Assembly (NCBI GenBank): GCA_025766275.1
Contig: JAFKAC010000122.1
Location: forward strand, 62,001-126,000
Length of the DNA: 64,000 nucleotides
Source of the DNA: Lactarius indigo
Lineage: Eukaryota > Basidiomycota > Agaricomycetes > Russulales > Russulaceae
Direction of reading: 5' to 3'
Shown: in pieces, positions 1 through 12,634 of the stretch
Position numbering within the stretch: position 1 is the first letter of the stretch
How the letters are laid out: every line of letters starts with the position of its first letter
Translations under genes and position numbers: made by a program
Notes under the pieces: model-generated
What the model saw: the letters and a program-made list of their open reading frames with translations, nothing else
What the model was told of the DNA's origin: nothing
Database searches by the model: none

Positions 1-3000
1 GAGTCGTTTGCCTGTGCGCGTGCCTGAATGGGGATAAAGGGTGACGCTACGGGGTTCAACGTCGACGCAGGGCCAGCAGCCAAACTGAGTTTTCGACCAA
101 TGTCGCCCGCATTCCGGAACTTGATGGGTTGGACTCCACGAAAGGTGTACAGGGCATTCTTACTCTCGTCTAACAGGGTTACCATCTCGTCTAGCTGTGA
201 TTGAGGGACAGACGAGGTGACAACAACAGCAAGTCGTGACCAATCCTGGGCGTAGACATACCTAGGCTCCGTTCAGTTGTGCTCTCCAGGAAAAGAGGAA
301 TTACACCGACTGGCTGAAGAGGGAGGAGAACGTCCTATTAGAATCCTTTTTCCGGAGTGATGTAATCGATCCCAAGACTAGCGCCCTCAAGGGGGCACTG
401 CGGAAGTTGAATCCCACTAATGTGCTTTTGTGAGTACTGTGCCTAGGCTGCGCCATATGACCCAAGACCTACATAAACAAACAATCCTGCACCTGAGTCC
501 GGTGCTCAGTCAGCAATAGGTGGCTGTATATAGGTAGGAGCACACACAATCTCGCCAGGACGAAGTTTCTAACACGGACGGAGACTTGACTGAGAGGCTT
601 ATTTTGATGGAGAAGGTGGTCTGACCGCAATGAGCAACAACGTGCGCTATACCTATGCTTCACTTACCGGCGCCATCACCCGTGTAGACGTTCTCCAACA
701 GGTCTTGGAACAGTCCTGTCGTTGTAAAAGCAAAGTGGGGATGTGCATCCTTATTTTGGACCTTATCCAACTTCCGCACGTTTTCAAGCATCCAACTCCG
801 CGGGAGTGTTACCCCATGAAGTGATCCTGTCTTCCTGAAAGACCACGCTATGACAAATGAACCTACGACAAGCTCCAGGAATCTGCACAACATAGTGATC
901 TCAACCGGAATTTTTTTGTTGAGAATGTGTCTAAAAGGTAGTATCAGAAAGGGAAATAGGGAATTGGTGGGAGACACACCGTATGAACATTGCACCAGCG
1001 TGAATACTACTGTTTTTATCCCCGCGTAAGAATTCAAGCAGATCTAGGATAACATACCCATCCCTTTCTTCACGCATTAAGAAGGGTGGGCTATATTTCT
1101 GGACCAAGCTGGTACGATGGACATGTTCGACGAGTGCCTTGTTGTCAATGAAGGAACCTAGGTCTACCAGTCTCAGTAACGACGATAAAAACTTGGGTTG
1201 ATACGGTTCGAGAATGTAGAGGTTAGGCCAAATCCAGTGGGTCCTCAGCAAGTCAAATGTCCGCGAGGTCAGTCGATTGACGTGAAGGTCGATATTCATA
1301 GGAGATCCGAACGAGATGTGCATTGGGTTCATGGCATCATAAAGTCGCTCGGTCCAGATACTTCAGAAAGTGTGGTAAGCATGCTGAGTTCCAGGAAGCT
1401 TGGAAACTCACCGTTGGTAGCGGAATTCCCCGCCAAAAAAGTGGAGTAAGTTGGAGAAATCGACTAGAAACATGTGGAACCCCAATCTATGGTCGAACCA
1501 CGCGCGGTCGAGTTTGTGCTGTCGCGTACAGTCGGTGCGTTCACAGCGTCCGGCAGCGAAGGCTTCGCACGCATCGAATACGTGATGATGAAGGAAACCG
1601 TCGCAATATACGTCAAGCAATTTTCTCAATCGTTCTCGGAGCGTAGATCGATATAAGTTGTAGAAGTATCTCACTTCTACCGCAATGTCGTCACTTGATA
1701 ACTGTCGTTGGGATCTTTGAGAACAGTCATGAAGAAACGTTCCACGTGGGAGACAAATACGACCACTCGATTGTACAGAGAACGAAAAGAGTTTTTGGAT
1801 GTGGCGCCTAACCCATGGATCCGGGAGAATAACGGCACCCTGGACTAGGAGTGCATAACTGTGGAGAGCACTTGCCATGGTGAGGATCTGGTGGTTAGAA
1901 TAACTTAGAAGGATCTTCGTATCAAAATTCCGGAAAGAGTGATCAAAACAGAGGAGCGCCGCAGGTTGATTTCCATGGTAGAAGGTCTTCCCCAGAGCTA
2001 TTAATTGAACTTTGTTTGCATTACGAATCGCTTCAAACATTTGGAACTGGCTATCTGTCAGTTGGAGACTAGACGGCGGATGAAGGAACCCAACCTCCTG
2101 CTGAATTTTTGCATCAAGGGATTGTAAGTCAAGACGTTCAATAAGCTGCCCGATCTTCCGGAGTTTAGCCTGGGCGTCGCCATCGAGGATTTCCGGCGTC
2201 ACGCCAAAGGAGAGGGTGCCCCATAGAGCATCGAGTAGTTTCTGTGTTGCCAGATTGGTTGCTTCGCGCGAATTCTTGTCCTTCAGAAGCACATCAACGG
2301 CATCGAGAACCCTGTTCTCGCGGATGTGAAGTTCGGCAGCCTCGCGAAATCGGCCGGCCTCGACAAGAATGTTGACCTCGGCAATGTCAAGGTCACAGTC
2401 TCTGACGAATTCTAGCTCTTCCTCAGGACCTGAGAACAAGTCACGGGCTTTCCTGCGAACCAAAGTCAGGGTGGCGGTAGGAAAGTGGAGAAGCAGCACA
2501 TACCCTAGGTCTCCTCGTTGAAGGTAATAGTATCTTGCAACATCAGTGAGCTGACTCGCAACAGAAGAGTCCATAGCATTGCTGTGGTTCTGGATGACAG
2601 AGACCGTCGCATCGAACATCCCTGCACGACGATAGTTCTGAGCGGCCTCTGTAAACTTGGAAGCTTTCTCGAACGCTTGCGCAGCCTGTGCGTGATCTTC
2701 TAGGACCAGGAATGCCTCAGCCGCAATACGATAGTACTCGCTTCGTTCCCGGAAGATGGTTGCCTCCCGTGCCGAAGCCAAAAACGCTCGAGCGACCTCG
2801 GTGTACGCGTCCCGTCGCTTGTTGTCTCCAAGGCGGTTGCGTACAGGGATCCCGCGTGCTTGCTCACGAAGGTGATAGGCGTATGCGATATCTTTCTCAC
2901 GAAGCATCCCAGCGCGCTCGTAGCTATGCATGGCTTGAAAGTATCGCTTGTGCGAAAATAACGTCCTCGCCATTTTGGCCCACTCCTCCGGAGACGAAGA

Positions 3001-6000
3001 CACGGCAAGCTGGGGTACGTCTGCGCCTGGTGTACAATTTTGAACGAGATCGTTTGAGGACCAGTATATCTGAAGCGGGTTAGAGTGCCACGACTGCGGA
3101 AGCAAATATCTCTCACCCGCATTGGTCCGGCCGTCTCAGATCGATCGACCACCCAAAGATTCTTCCGGGCTCTCGTGATGGCGACGTACAGGAACTTAAG
3201 CTGTAAGACAACTTAGGTGCGTAATGGGAACCAGACTAGGGCAACGAACCTCAGAGCAAACTCCAGCGTGGCGGCTTTCGTCGAAAGTCGGAGCAGGGAT
3301 CTTTGCACGCTGAGCACGGTCGATCGCATTGAGAACAACACGCCACTGAGAGACATCGACAGTAGAGTCCTCAAAGAAGTTGTAAAGAAGAACCTAGAAA
3401 GCCCAATCGTAGTGGATTCGGCGCCAACTAGAGGCGAACTTACGTCGTTAAACTCCAGGCCTTTGCTCTCGTAGAGGGTCCTATAAGCTTTCAGTATCTC
3501 AATCAGCCGCGCTTTGAAGAGGACGCACATGATTAGACCAATATTGCCGACTTGATTCCTTAATTTCTCCCTGGCGGCGTCAGTCCGCACCAGAATGCAT
3601 TGCTGGGCTCCGAATTCGATATGGTGCCCACTATTGAACTACATCAGTTGCAGGAAATCGGGATCGAAACCGTGTACTAACGCTGTTCCAAAGAGGAATG
3701 ATTCGTATCGAACATTATCCTGGTCCCAGCCGCTGAAAAAAACAGGTTTTATGCCATCGACGATCCCTTTCTCCTCGGGCAAGATATCGATTGCATACGG
3801 CCAGAAATTTGTGATGAGCACAATGACCGAGTGCGCGCACCTCACTATCCCACCGTGTGAGCGGAAGTTGGTGACGAGTTGAAATGACCTAGGCTGATGG
3901 GGTGCAATCGTTTGGACGAATTGCTGTTTCATACGCTCCTAGAATATCCGGCCAAAGCTCGCAACTCTCGAGCCGACAACAGCAGAGCTCACTTGCCTCA
4001 TTTCGATGCAAAAAAGCTTTCAGGTCGTCAAAACGGAAAGAGCTGCCGACGGAGATTGTCTGCGCTGTATCCCCTGCCCAAAACTGACCATCTGGGTTGC
4101 AGCAGATGGCTCTGAGGACTGTGCGGAGATTGAACGCTCGCGGTCTGGGTTAAGGTCGAGACATGCCCACCCTTTGCATCAATCAATAAATTGTCCTGAA
4201 CCTCGTCGACATATCTATTCCGAATTTTTGAGTTTTGGATCGAGAAAATCAAGAGAAGCGCGAACAGGAAATCGATCTTCTGGCCTTTCGTACCATCCTG
4301 TACCATACTACGGAGAATCGAATGCGTTCTGTCAACGACATCGTCAATGATTGGGAAGCTTGGCGAGAAGACACTAAGGTAGCTAACCGATCTGCGGCAT
4401 CATACTCTCTGCGGTCGCGCTTCATCTTTAGATAGGTTTCGAAGAGGGCGTAAATTTCTTTGCGCTTGCTCGCAAACGTAGCCTGTGTTCGAGAGCTGAG
4501 ATTCAGATAGGCCTCATAATCGAGGAAATGGGTCTCTGAATCCAGTGTCATCTCAGAACCCTTGATGACGCCTAGAGAGAGGTGTCGAAATCGACAACAA
4601 CGTTGGATGTGATGCGGGTATATTTACCCATGAATTCACTAAAGACAAGGGAAGCGTCTGCAAGACGGAATTGGGATCACGGCGATTAGCGAAGGCGGGT
4701 AAACGAACGAACCTATGCCCTTGGTGAGAGACTGAGGAAAGTGCGCCCAATATTCTTCTCGAAAAACGTCGAAAGATATGAAGGATTTCCGTCTCTGGAG
4801 CATGTACTCGCTCGACTCTGCTTGCTGGCCTGCCCCGAGCTCATCCTCCGTTACAATTCCTGGAGGGTGACTCATGTCTGCCTCGATCATCGCAGACAAC
4901 TGAAGGTATAGACGTTGACGCAATAATTAATATTAGTAGAGGAACACCGTACCTTATCGAACGTGATGAACATAGGAAAATGAGTGTCTTGCAGGTCGCT
5001 GAATTTCTGAGGGAGATCTTCACGCCAATTGACGGCCTCGTCTTGGTCCACCAATCCTGCTTCCTCTCTGTTCTTCTGCCTTTCGAGCAGGTCAGAAATT
5101 CCGCCCTCGGTTTTCGACGCAAGCACGAGCGATTGAAGAAGCTTTATAAAATACTCTTCGACCTTATCGGCGAGCATTCTCGACTGGGTGACAAAAAGTT
5201 GGCGCGGGCGATTTGGTCTGAGCTCGCGGTTTTGCTGCCAAGAGTTCTCGATACCCAACATTTTGAAGAGCATCGTCGTAGTCTTCCTAAATATCCTGTC
5301 AGAACACATGGTGTGGGATCCATGATTCATACCCCGTGCCACTACGTCCCTGAACGAAACAGGAGTGGGCGTTCTCGATAATCTCTTGTTCATGGGGGCT
5401 GGAAGACGAAAATGATGTCACACATATTCGTGACCCGAGAACAAGACCTACGATACTTGAAAGACATGAACAACGTCTTGATCCGCGAGGATACCTACGC
5501 AAGATATGTGTCGTAATCTTTTGGTTGTGAAAGGAGACATACTCGTGAGCAGCGCCTGGAATGTCGAGAGTAAGTAATCCTACCCAGCCCACTGAGCCAA
5601 TAGGCACCGTAGACTACTCACCTGGGAGAATGCGACGAATTTTTCAAGCCTATAAACACGGGTCAGCGAGACCACAGCCATCTTCTGAAACAGTGTGCTA
5701 ACACAAGTAACGCATGGAGCTTAGGAGAAAAAATCAGCAAGTTACCGGAAGGCACAATATCGGGACAAACCTCTCCCAGAACTTCATCACTAACAGTAGG
5801 AACTTCGTCGGGTATCGTCTTCACGTCGGGAGGTGGCGCTGCGGTGAAGGAAGCGGGTGGCACAACTTTGTCACCTTTGTGTATGGGCTCAGCACGGAAC
5901 GTGCAACTGTTGCAGATTGATCACGCTGAGTAAACTCCTCTGTAAGGATCACGTACCGTCGTTGATATTCCTTGCCCTTTCGCGAGAGCTGATGCCCCAT

Positions 6001-7507
6001 GGAGTCCCAAAGGCGCTTGTCTAGTTGCGCGTGTGTATATACGCCAAATACCTTGATGGCTATACGCCATTTAGCGTGAAATCACACAGTAACTAATCTA
6101 GTGCATCGCACCTTGACACTCAACCTAGGGTTGTTGAGTAAGTGACCCAACACCATGGCCGAACCTTCTGCCTCACCTGACTATTAAAATCTGGTACGCA
6201 ATCAACCTGGTACTGTATCTCGGTGAGGTTATGTGGGCTCCATGAAGTGGCACAGTACCCACCACAAGTCGCGAATCGCGCGTCATCTTTGCCTCGTAGA
6301 TTGGAACAGAAATATTGGTCCCCGTCAAACGTTTATGGTTATCGTCCGAGAAGTGGCCATTCGACAGTTCCCTATACGGTCCTTCGTGTCAGGCAATACG
6401 CAGAGCCAAGGCATACGGGTAGAGAGCTACTTGATCTTTTTAAGCGTGATGCGAAAAAGGTTCTTATCTTTCCTCCTCATTTCACGGAGGTTTCGGTCTG
6501 CTCTCCCCGAAATCAAAATTCGCCACTGGCCAAATCCTTCGACGCTATCAAAATATAATGCCGCCTTCATCGGTTGAACCTGAGGATACGCAGCAGGGAC
6601 TTCTTCGGGTATCTTGATATCCTGGGCTGACCGGTTGGCTACGGCGCTATTGTCTTCGACAGCAGCGTCCACGACCGCGGGCGGGATATAGTTTCTCTTC
6701 AATATCTCGGAGAGGGATTCGAGACGGAACAGGAGCAGGTGAGACTGGAAGAAAAAGGGGTCATCAAGGAGTAGGGTATGGCAAATGGCAACAATCACCA
6801 TAAGTATACCCTTCTGTTTACCCAAGATCCCTAGCGCCATCTCCTTGGCTTGGCTGTGAGAAGTAGGTACCTCGAGACGGAGAGCCCGGAAAGGCGTCGG
6901 GTCAACTGGCTTCATCGTCTGCCGACTTCTTCTCGCATGTTTTTGCGCTTTTTGGGAACGCTCCTTCCGTTTCGTCATTGGGAACGCTTCTTCGTCCGAT
7001 GAGCCTTCGTCGATCTCTGAAGACGAAGACCGGATGATGGTAACAAGGGCTTTGAGAACGGAATTGGAATGTAACACATATTGGTGAGACGCGTCCAAGT
7101 CTTGCGCCTGGTCGTCCTCGTTTGGGGACCGAAGGAAGAGTAGGGAGACGGAGATGGCTGAGAGAAGTCTAGGGCAAATGTCCTTTGGAGAATAATTGTC
7201 TAGGTTGTGTGGAAATACGTTGTCGACCCAATTCAATACGACGGTAAATCTATCTTGGGACAGAGCTAGCAAAGGAACGGCAGGCAGGCACTGTCAACAA
7301 CGCCGCGAAGAAGTAATTGGTCGGCTCACAAGATAGGAGTAACTCGGTGCATCCCCGTAGCTCCAAAGCCACTTCGAAGACAAAACTAAGCGTGTCCGGT
7401 CGGACGAACTGTTGAACAGACTCGAGTGCCACATCGACACCCTCATCGTCAAGGTACTTCAATAGCTCTGGCTTGAACCACTCTAAAGTGGCGAGGCCTT
7501 TCGGCAT
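1..7507 (-). CDS. TRANK1-like SF1 P-loop NTPase with TPR-like region, copy A (3' end beyond left edge)
   Basis: Large multi-exon gene of the TRANK1-like family: a UvrD/SF1-type helicase core joined to a TPR-like region. Start chosen at 7507 (MPKG, matching MLKS/MSKS in copies B and C); 7549 is an alternative ATG. The first seven exons, 7507-7330, 7265-6799, 6744-6431, 6371-6263, 6212-6177, 6124-6112 and 6059-5957, keep continuous phase. Conserved blocks follow in order: YEAKMTRDSRLVYQ near 6300-6200, Walker A GRSGTGKTT split by an intron near 5330, YVDEVQDNLLID near 4200, AGDTAQTISVG near 4080, NFRSHGGIV near 3870, TLYESKGLEFND near 3450, YVAITRARKNLW near 3180, then TPR-like helices from about 3050 to 1410. 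A 47-nt intron (3116-3070) joins the core to the TPR region. Exons continue to the left edge (DWSRLA near 230), so the C-terminus is missing. No stop or frameshift was found in the blocks checked. Molecular function of the family is unknown; helicase activity is inferred from motifs only. Confidence 0.85.
6112..6124 (-). other. 13-nt microexon of copy A
   Basis: Thirteen bases encoding VECQ plus one base, between a 52-nt intron on each side. Joining it gives the reading SQ-VECQ-AIKVFGVY, which fits the family pattern. The same-sized microexon occurs in copies B and C at the same place. Confidence 0.75.
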
Positions 7508-7570
7508 AGATGAGTGGCGAGGATGAAAGCTGCCGGTAGAACGACTCATGGTATCACTTTTGCACTGCAA

Positions 7571-9300
7571 AGAGTGTTGCCAAAGTCGGTGCCACCAGGT
7601 GAGTTAGATGGTAAAAGGAACGTGGTCGCCGGCGCAAATAGTAATCCTAATTCCTATTGACTCAATTGAGCGCTGAGTGTTGCCGGTTGAGTCCCTGTCA
7701 GCCGGATGCTGCAATCCCTCACTCCTCCACGTTGATGCCAAATCTCTGACTGAAAGATACTGAAAACGCAGAATCGAGGAGTCGAGCGTGCCTTGAGCGT
7801 TCAAGTTGTAGAGAACACCATGACCTTCCAAGGTACCCGACTCCACCATGAAAATCGCTTCTAATCACCCATTTCGCCTGGTGATGACCGTGACAAATGA
7901 CAACATTTGTATAGGTCAATTTGCGACGTAACGACGATTTTGTGAGCTGCCTCATGCTTACCTCACGGGAAATCTTTGCGAGCCGAGGTTCATGGCCCTT
8001 CGGCGGTTCAGTCTCGGCGGCGCTGCCATGTCCGACTCATGCCACGAATCTCAGTGCGTGGAAGACACAAAAGGAATGAAGGGGAAATAGTGTGTGGTTT
8101 TTTGATCTTCCAGGTGACGGTGAGTTGGCTGAGGATTTGCGGTTGCTGAGCGCTGAGTGCGGAGTGCGGAGTGCAGACACCCTCACATAGCCCAATGGTT
8201 CATCTGAATCGTCCCTGACTGACTCGCGGTACTGCAGTCCATCATTCGGACACTTTTCCTCGACCAAGCGCAACACGTGGCATTCAAGTTGTCTCTCGCG
8301 AGGGTAACGCGACTTTGGATTACCTAGTATGATGGACACTCACCGCTTGGGAGCTTTTTGTCATAAACATATACTACTGAAATTTGTGGGTAACGGTGTC
8401 AGCCAGGACCCGTCTCATTGGTCAACTTAGCTTCGCCACGATACATCGTATGCCCAGGACCAACCCATCGTCACAGAATGTGCTCCAGTGAACATGACAG
8501 CTCCGACGTGGTCACTTTGATCGATCCCGCGCAGAATCTTCAGATCACCAACGTACCTGTCACGCAATGAGCGGCAGTGGTGCGATATACCAGCAAGACT
8601 TTCTCCGTCTGTATTCTACGATTTCTCTGTATACGTCGCATTAAACACGACGCCGACCCCCTCCCCTTTCTAGGTTCCTCTTCAATCCGAGCGTCATGAA
8701 TGCCTTCAAACATTCGTAGGCAAGCATTATTTAAGCTAGGACTTGCAGACACCAGAGGACCCGATACATGTTACAGTAGAGCTCATACTGATCAACACCC
8801 CCGGAAGGGAAGTGGTGTTATTACATTGGATTATCGATAAGCTCTCGACGATGATTCGGATCTTTCCGAAGACGGTTTAACATCTCGTCTACTCCTTGCG
8901 CTGTAGTACTTCCCAAATTGATGGTCGCTTCACACGGGATTGTTTTCCTATCGAATAATAAGTACTAAGTTACAGTGGGCATGTGTATTGAGATAGGAAA
9001 CATTTTTTCCAGCTTTACTTAACTTATTACCATACAGAATCAAGGAGTATGGGCGTACATGGAAAGGTAATGTACCTGTCTCAGTTGTCTTCGTGTCATA
9101 CTGTTGCGTACACACCACTGGGCCTTGGGAATTGGTCTTTTTGTGATAAAATTGACATTTTCCTCCGTTCGTTTGCTCCAATCCCAGAGGCTGAGTGCTG
9201 AGACTGAGGGGTAAGCGTCATTTGAAATCCTTGTCTGTCACTATCATCTCTGGACTTTTGGATCAGGCTATGGGGCCTGTTTTTTGTTCACAATATGACA
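7571..9300. other. Interval upstream of copy A, no recognised gene
   Basis: This interval should hold the promoter of copy A. Minus-strand open stretches at 8037-8339, 8395-8752 and 8948-9181 look mildly protein-like (for example LGNPKSRYPRERQLECHVL), but I recognise no family and see no consistent splice structure. A short direct repeat of GAGTGCG-like units lies at about 8150-8180. I make no functional call. Confidence 0.3.
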
Positions 9301-9354
9301 CCCTGACGAGAGTACCCCGCTCACCTCAATAGCTCATCGATCATCTAGCAACTC

Positions 9355-9783
9355 ATGGTCTCTTTCTCCAACTCGAACAAAGCCCATCGATTTCAGCTTC
9401 GCATACTCCATACCCCGTCAACGCCCTCTGCAGGTAGCCATCCTCCCGCAACTACTTATCCTGCTGCGTCAAGCCCTCGTAGCGTAGTCATCCCGTTGCA
9501 ACGAAATATGCAAGGAACTTTGCTACGCCCCCACGATATGTATTCCGGTTCCCCCCTCTTCGCTGGCGCACGCGTTCTCCGCCCCCAACCTCGTACTCGA
9601 CCTTGCTCACCCCCACGCTCTCCCGTTTGCGCGAATGTCGCCATCTGGTGCCCTGCGTCAATTGGCGGATTCGCCGCGCAAAGGATGCAAAGCAGTATCT
9701 TGAGCGGGAAGATCGGTCGGGGCGTCGCATGTGGGCGGTCTGCGCGACCGGATATTTGTGTCTGTGCAGTTGTGAGCCTGTGA
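9355..9783 (+). CDS. Unrecognised short ORF
   Basis: A 142-codon ORF rich in Pro, Ser, Thr and Arg (start MVSFSNSNKAH). An overlapping ORF at 9603-9869 in another frame is also open, which suggests GC-biased DNA rather than a proven gene. No domain, signal peptide or family was recognised, and no homologous copy was seen elsewhere in the window. It may be an exon of a gene whose structure I cannot resolve, or chance. Confidence 0.15.
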   Translation: MVSFSNSNKAHRFQLRILHTPSTPSAGSHPPATTYPAASSPRSVVIPLQRNMQGTLLRPHDMYSGSPLFAGARVLRPQPRTRPCSPPRSPVCANVAIWCPASIGGFAAQRMQSSILSGKIGRGVACGRSARPDICVCAVVSL

Positions 9784-9869
9784 GGAGGACGTTCTGCGTC
9801 GGAGAGACGGTATGGTCAGCGTCGTGGGATGAGAGAAGCGGGGAGAGAGCGCGACGAGCACACACCTGA

Positions 9870-10690
9870 ACGAGATGCCAAGCGAATTACGATAGAAAAG
9901 GAAACGATGACGTTCTGCAGTACTTCGCAGAGTACTTCGCCGAGCTCGGCGTTGTCGTCCCCTGCCGTACTAAAATACGCTTCGCGCTGGCGCTAGCGTT
10001 CGATCCTCAGGTGGACTTGCGAGTGACCTGAGATACGACACCACGATATGTCGTGATAGGTGTCGCCAGGCATCGACAAAAACAAATAAGGAAGCATACC
10101 AGGCATCGACATCGCTATCGACGTGTTGCGCTGGAAGGTGGACTCGAACACTGAACTCCGGGAGGGAAGCACTGCGTGAGTCCCCTCTATTCTAAGGTGG
10201 GATCGCACATTGGAGCTCGTGCTCGACGAGCCAGTAGTCGAGTGATATTGCCCTTGAGATCTTCGTTCAACGACTCGGACATAACACGTATTCTAGATGA
10301 GGAAGAACCTAAGTACTGATCCGATGGGTGCGATGGATGGTGCGTACAATCTTGCAATAGACTGCCCAGTACCCAGTCGTCATTGTTTACGTTGAATATG
10401 TCCTCCGCCCCGTATGTTGTGAGCGACAGGGTTCAATAAAGATTGTCGATGACAAGGGGGGATGTGACGTGGCTCGTACTCGTATGATGAAGATGATGTG
10501 ATCGGCGGTTGAGAAGGACTTGGAGAATGAAAATCGAAAGAGGCGAGCCCTGGTGACCCGACGACACTGAATTGACAAGTTCCCAGAGGCAGTCACATCG
10601 GGATATCCGACCATGGTTGCTTCTACTGCATGCTTTGAACCAGTCTCGATCAGTGGCCATCTGGTTCTCGTCCGCAAACCCGTCCGAGCC
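9870..10690. other. Intergenic interval, nothing identified
   Basis: No ORF with a recognisable product and no element boundary was found here. A tandem-like CAGGCATCGACA motif occurs at about 10067 and 10100. Confidence 0.3.
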
Positions 10691-10699
10691 CCACTTGAC

Positions 10700-10912
10700 T
10701 CAGGTAGTAACAAGACGCAACTCCACAAGCAACTCCAGGAACATTTCTGCTCATCACATTTCGAAATTTACTTGGGTCCTACGAAAAGTATGTTAGTCCC
10801 ATTGCGTCATACATCGACGAGGTGTTGAAAGGAGTACTTCGAAATTGTTCCTCGAAGTCAGGCCGAAATACTATATCCTTCTTGACTCTAATCCGCATTC
10901 CCACAGTGGAAG
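10700..10912 (+). promoter_or_regulatory. Orphan promoter relic of a TRANK1-like gene
   Basis: This segment matches the upstream region of copies B (12400-12620) and C (25340-25500 plus 29318-29390): a block resembling CCATTGCGTC, a GGTGTTGAAAGG-like block, TACTTCGAAATTGT, and a TATA-like ACTATAT near 10870. It is not followed by the coding region. Instead, F-box 3' sequence begins within a few bases at about 10915. The simplest reading is that a deletion removed a whole TRANK1-like gene and left its promoter. Confidence 0.55.
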
Positions 10913-10914
10913 AG

Positions 10915-11476
10915 TAACGTGCCTTACGGGCTCCAGAGATACGCGTGCCGTCTGCACGGTGGTGAATTGGTCTCGGGGTGCTACCATTCAGCCTCGACAG
11001 TACCCTCTAATTGACGAGGTCCCTTCAGCAGGACCTTAAGGTTGAGATGGACAACCTTGGAGAATGTAGTGGAAAGTTGGCTGAGTACCTGCGCTACTGT
11101 GAAACTTGCCACTGGCAGTCAATCCCTTGGCACAAAATGGTCGTCGCAACAGGGCGCCTGCTTGGAGGTGGTGGATGGTTTGGATGGCAACGCACGATGA
11201 AGGTGATCCAACTCATTCAAGAAAGGTGATACATCATGCATCATGCCTGAATGGGATTGTTTATTGAGTAATTGAAGAATTTGGAGAGTTGAGTAACGTG
11301 AAAGTCAACAAGCTGATTCGAAGTTATGAAAGTCCCATTCGGTCAATTTGGGAAAGGGGCTCCTCCAGATACTTGCTGGGATTCTAGAATCGGAAGTAGG
11401 TGAGAGAAGGAAGGACAGTTCGTGTTTCAGGAGGCAGGGGTATCCGATCAGGGCGGGGAGTAGCCGATTGGAAGAC
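10915..11476 (-). pseudogene. F-box protein relic (C-terminal two thirds)
   Basis: On the minus strand this matches the middle and C-terminal part of the F-box genes in this window (blocks around the CCCTCTAATTGACGA segment at 11005 and the ATCAGGGCGGGGAGTAGCCGA-like segment near 11445). Frames are broken by stops and indels, and the N-terminal F-box itself is absent. It is the counterpart of the relic at 23971-24604 in the second copy of the 13-kb duplication. Confidence 0.7.
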
Positions 11477-11539
11477 ATGTAACTTCAGTTACAACAATGA
11501 TAGGTGTGCGAGCACGTGATGCAAACACATTGAAAAGGC

Positions 11540-12634
11540 GTGTGCATAATTGGGGTCTTCCTGCAGGAACCACCAGTCTGTCGACTTCGCGAGCTGGGAA
11601 AACAAATGCCTACCTCGACTTCACCGCTATCATTGGCGCCTTTTCCGCTGCCATGTCAAACTGGCTTTCATCTCTTGATGGCTTGGCCGGGGGCAGCACA
11701 TTTCTTGGCACGTTTACTAGGACTTTCTGGCTGAGGGAAAACTCTGTGACCAGAAGGTTGTACGAGAAGGATGTAACGAAAACAATAACACGCTGCTTTA
11801 CGTTTGTTATGATAGATGTCATACTCCTTCTGGAAGAACTGCGCCGTCGTGTTACAATACCATTATAATAGGTTTGGGGTTTATCTGATCACGGTATCAT
11901 TTCAAGGCGTGCTTTGACTGCCATTCTTGTAGTCTTTTGACTTGCTTCCACCGCTTATCCCCGCATGGGCCATTTCCTTGCATACGCGCTCGCCAACTGC
12001 AGGAAAAACTAACGGGAGCTGTACTATACGTTAGACCGCACCTAATTGCAGTGGATCGCAGGCGCGCGGGGGTGGGGGGGGGGGGTGCAATGTAGCCCGG
12101 AGACTTCTCGTGGAAGGTACGCAACTTGGCTTGCGGCTTGGTTCGTAGCAAGTACGTAACGTACGTAACATCTACAGGTCACCCACCTCCGAGTCGGCAA
12201 ACTCGGACAAGGCCAATACAGACATTCGTATGGGTAGTTGTCATGTGCATTGGGGACATCGGGTTTTTACCTGTAAGCCGGATGACCTACTGACTACAGT
12301 AGGAATCCGCTTGTTGCTGGGACTTCCACTTCGTGATTTCGGACTGATTCAAAGTCAGACAGTTTCATGAGGTGCACGTGGATGCGCAACGTTTCCGGTA
12401 GTCGCAAGACATAACTCCGCGAAAACCTCCGCTCACCACATCTAGAGAGAGATCTAGGTCCCAGAATAACCCAAACATGGTAGTACCATTGCGTCTTACG
12501 CCAACAAGATGTTGACAAGTGTGAAGGGAATACTTCGAAATCGTCTGTTCAACCTCGAGGCAGCTCCGCAGTCACGCTGAAATGCTATATAATCTTCTTT
12601 TCTCGAATCTCCATTCCTCATCCTACTCTGCGAC
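11540..12634. repeat. Duplicated spacer upstream of copy B
   Basis: This segment is homologous to 24575-25511 plus 29318-29408, for example TTATAATAGGTTTGGGG at 11866 against TTATAATAGGATTAGGG at 24913, and CATGGGC at 11963 and 25019. It contains a G-rich run at about 12068-12087 that is expanded relative to the other copy. The final 230 bp are the promoter-proximal region of copy B. Confidence 0.7.
12586..12592 (+). promoter_or_regulatory. TATA-like box of copy B
   Basis: TATATAA lies 43 bp before the copy B start codon at 12635, inside a block conserved with copy C (TATATATTTT at 29351-29360). Confidence 0.5.

Noticed and set aside
3070..3116. A 23-nt intron or a frameshift in copy A between GPMR and the TPR-like region.
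   Set aside because: A normal 47-nt intron (GTGAGA...CTTCAG) joins GPMR to IYWSSNDLVQ in phase.
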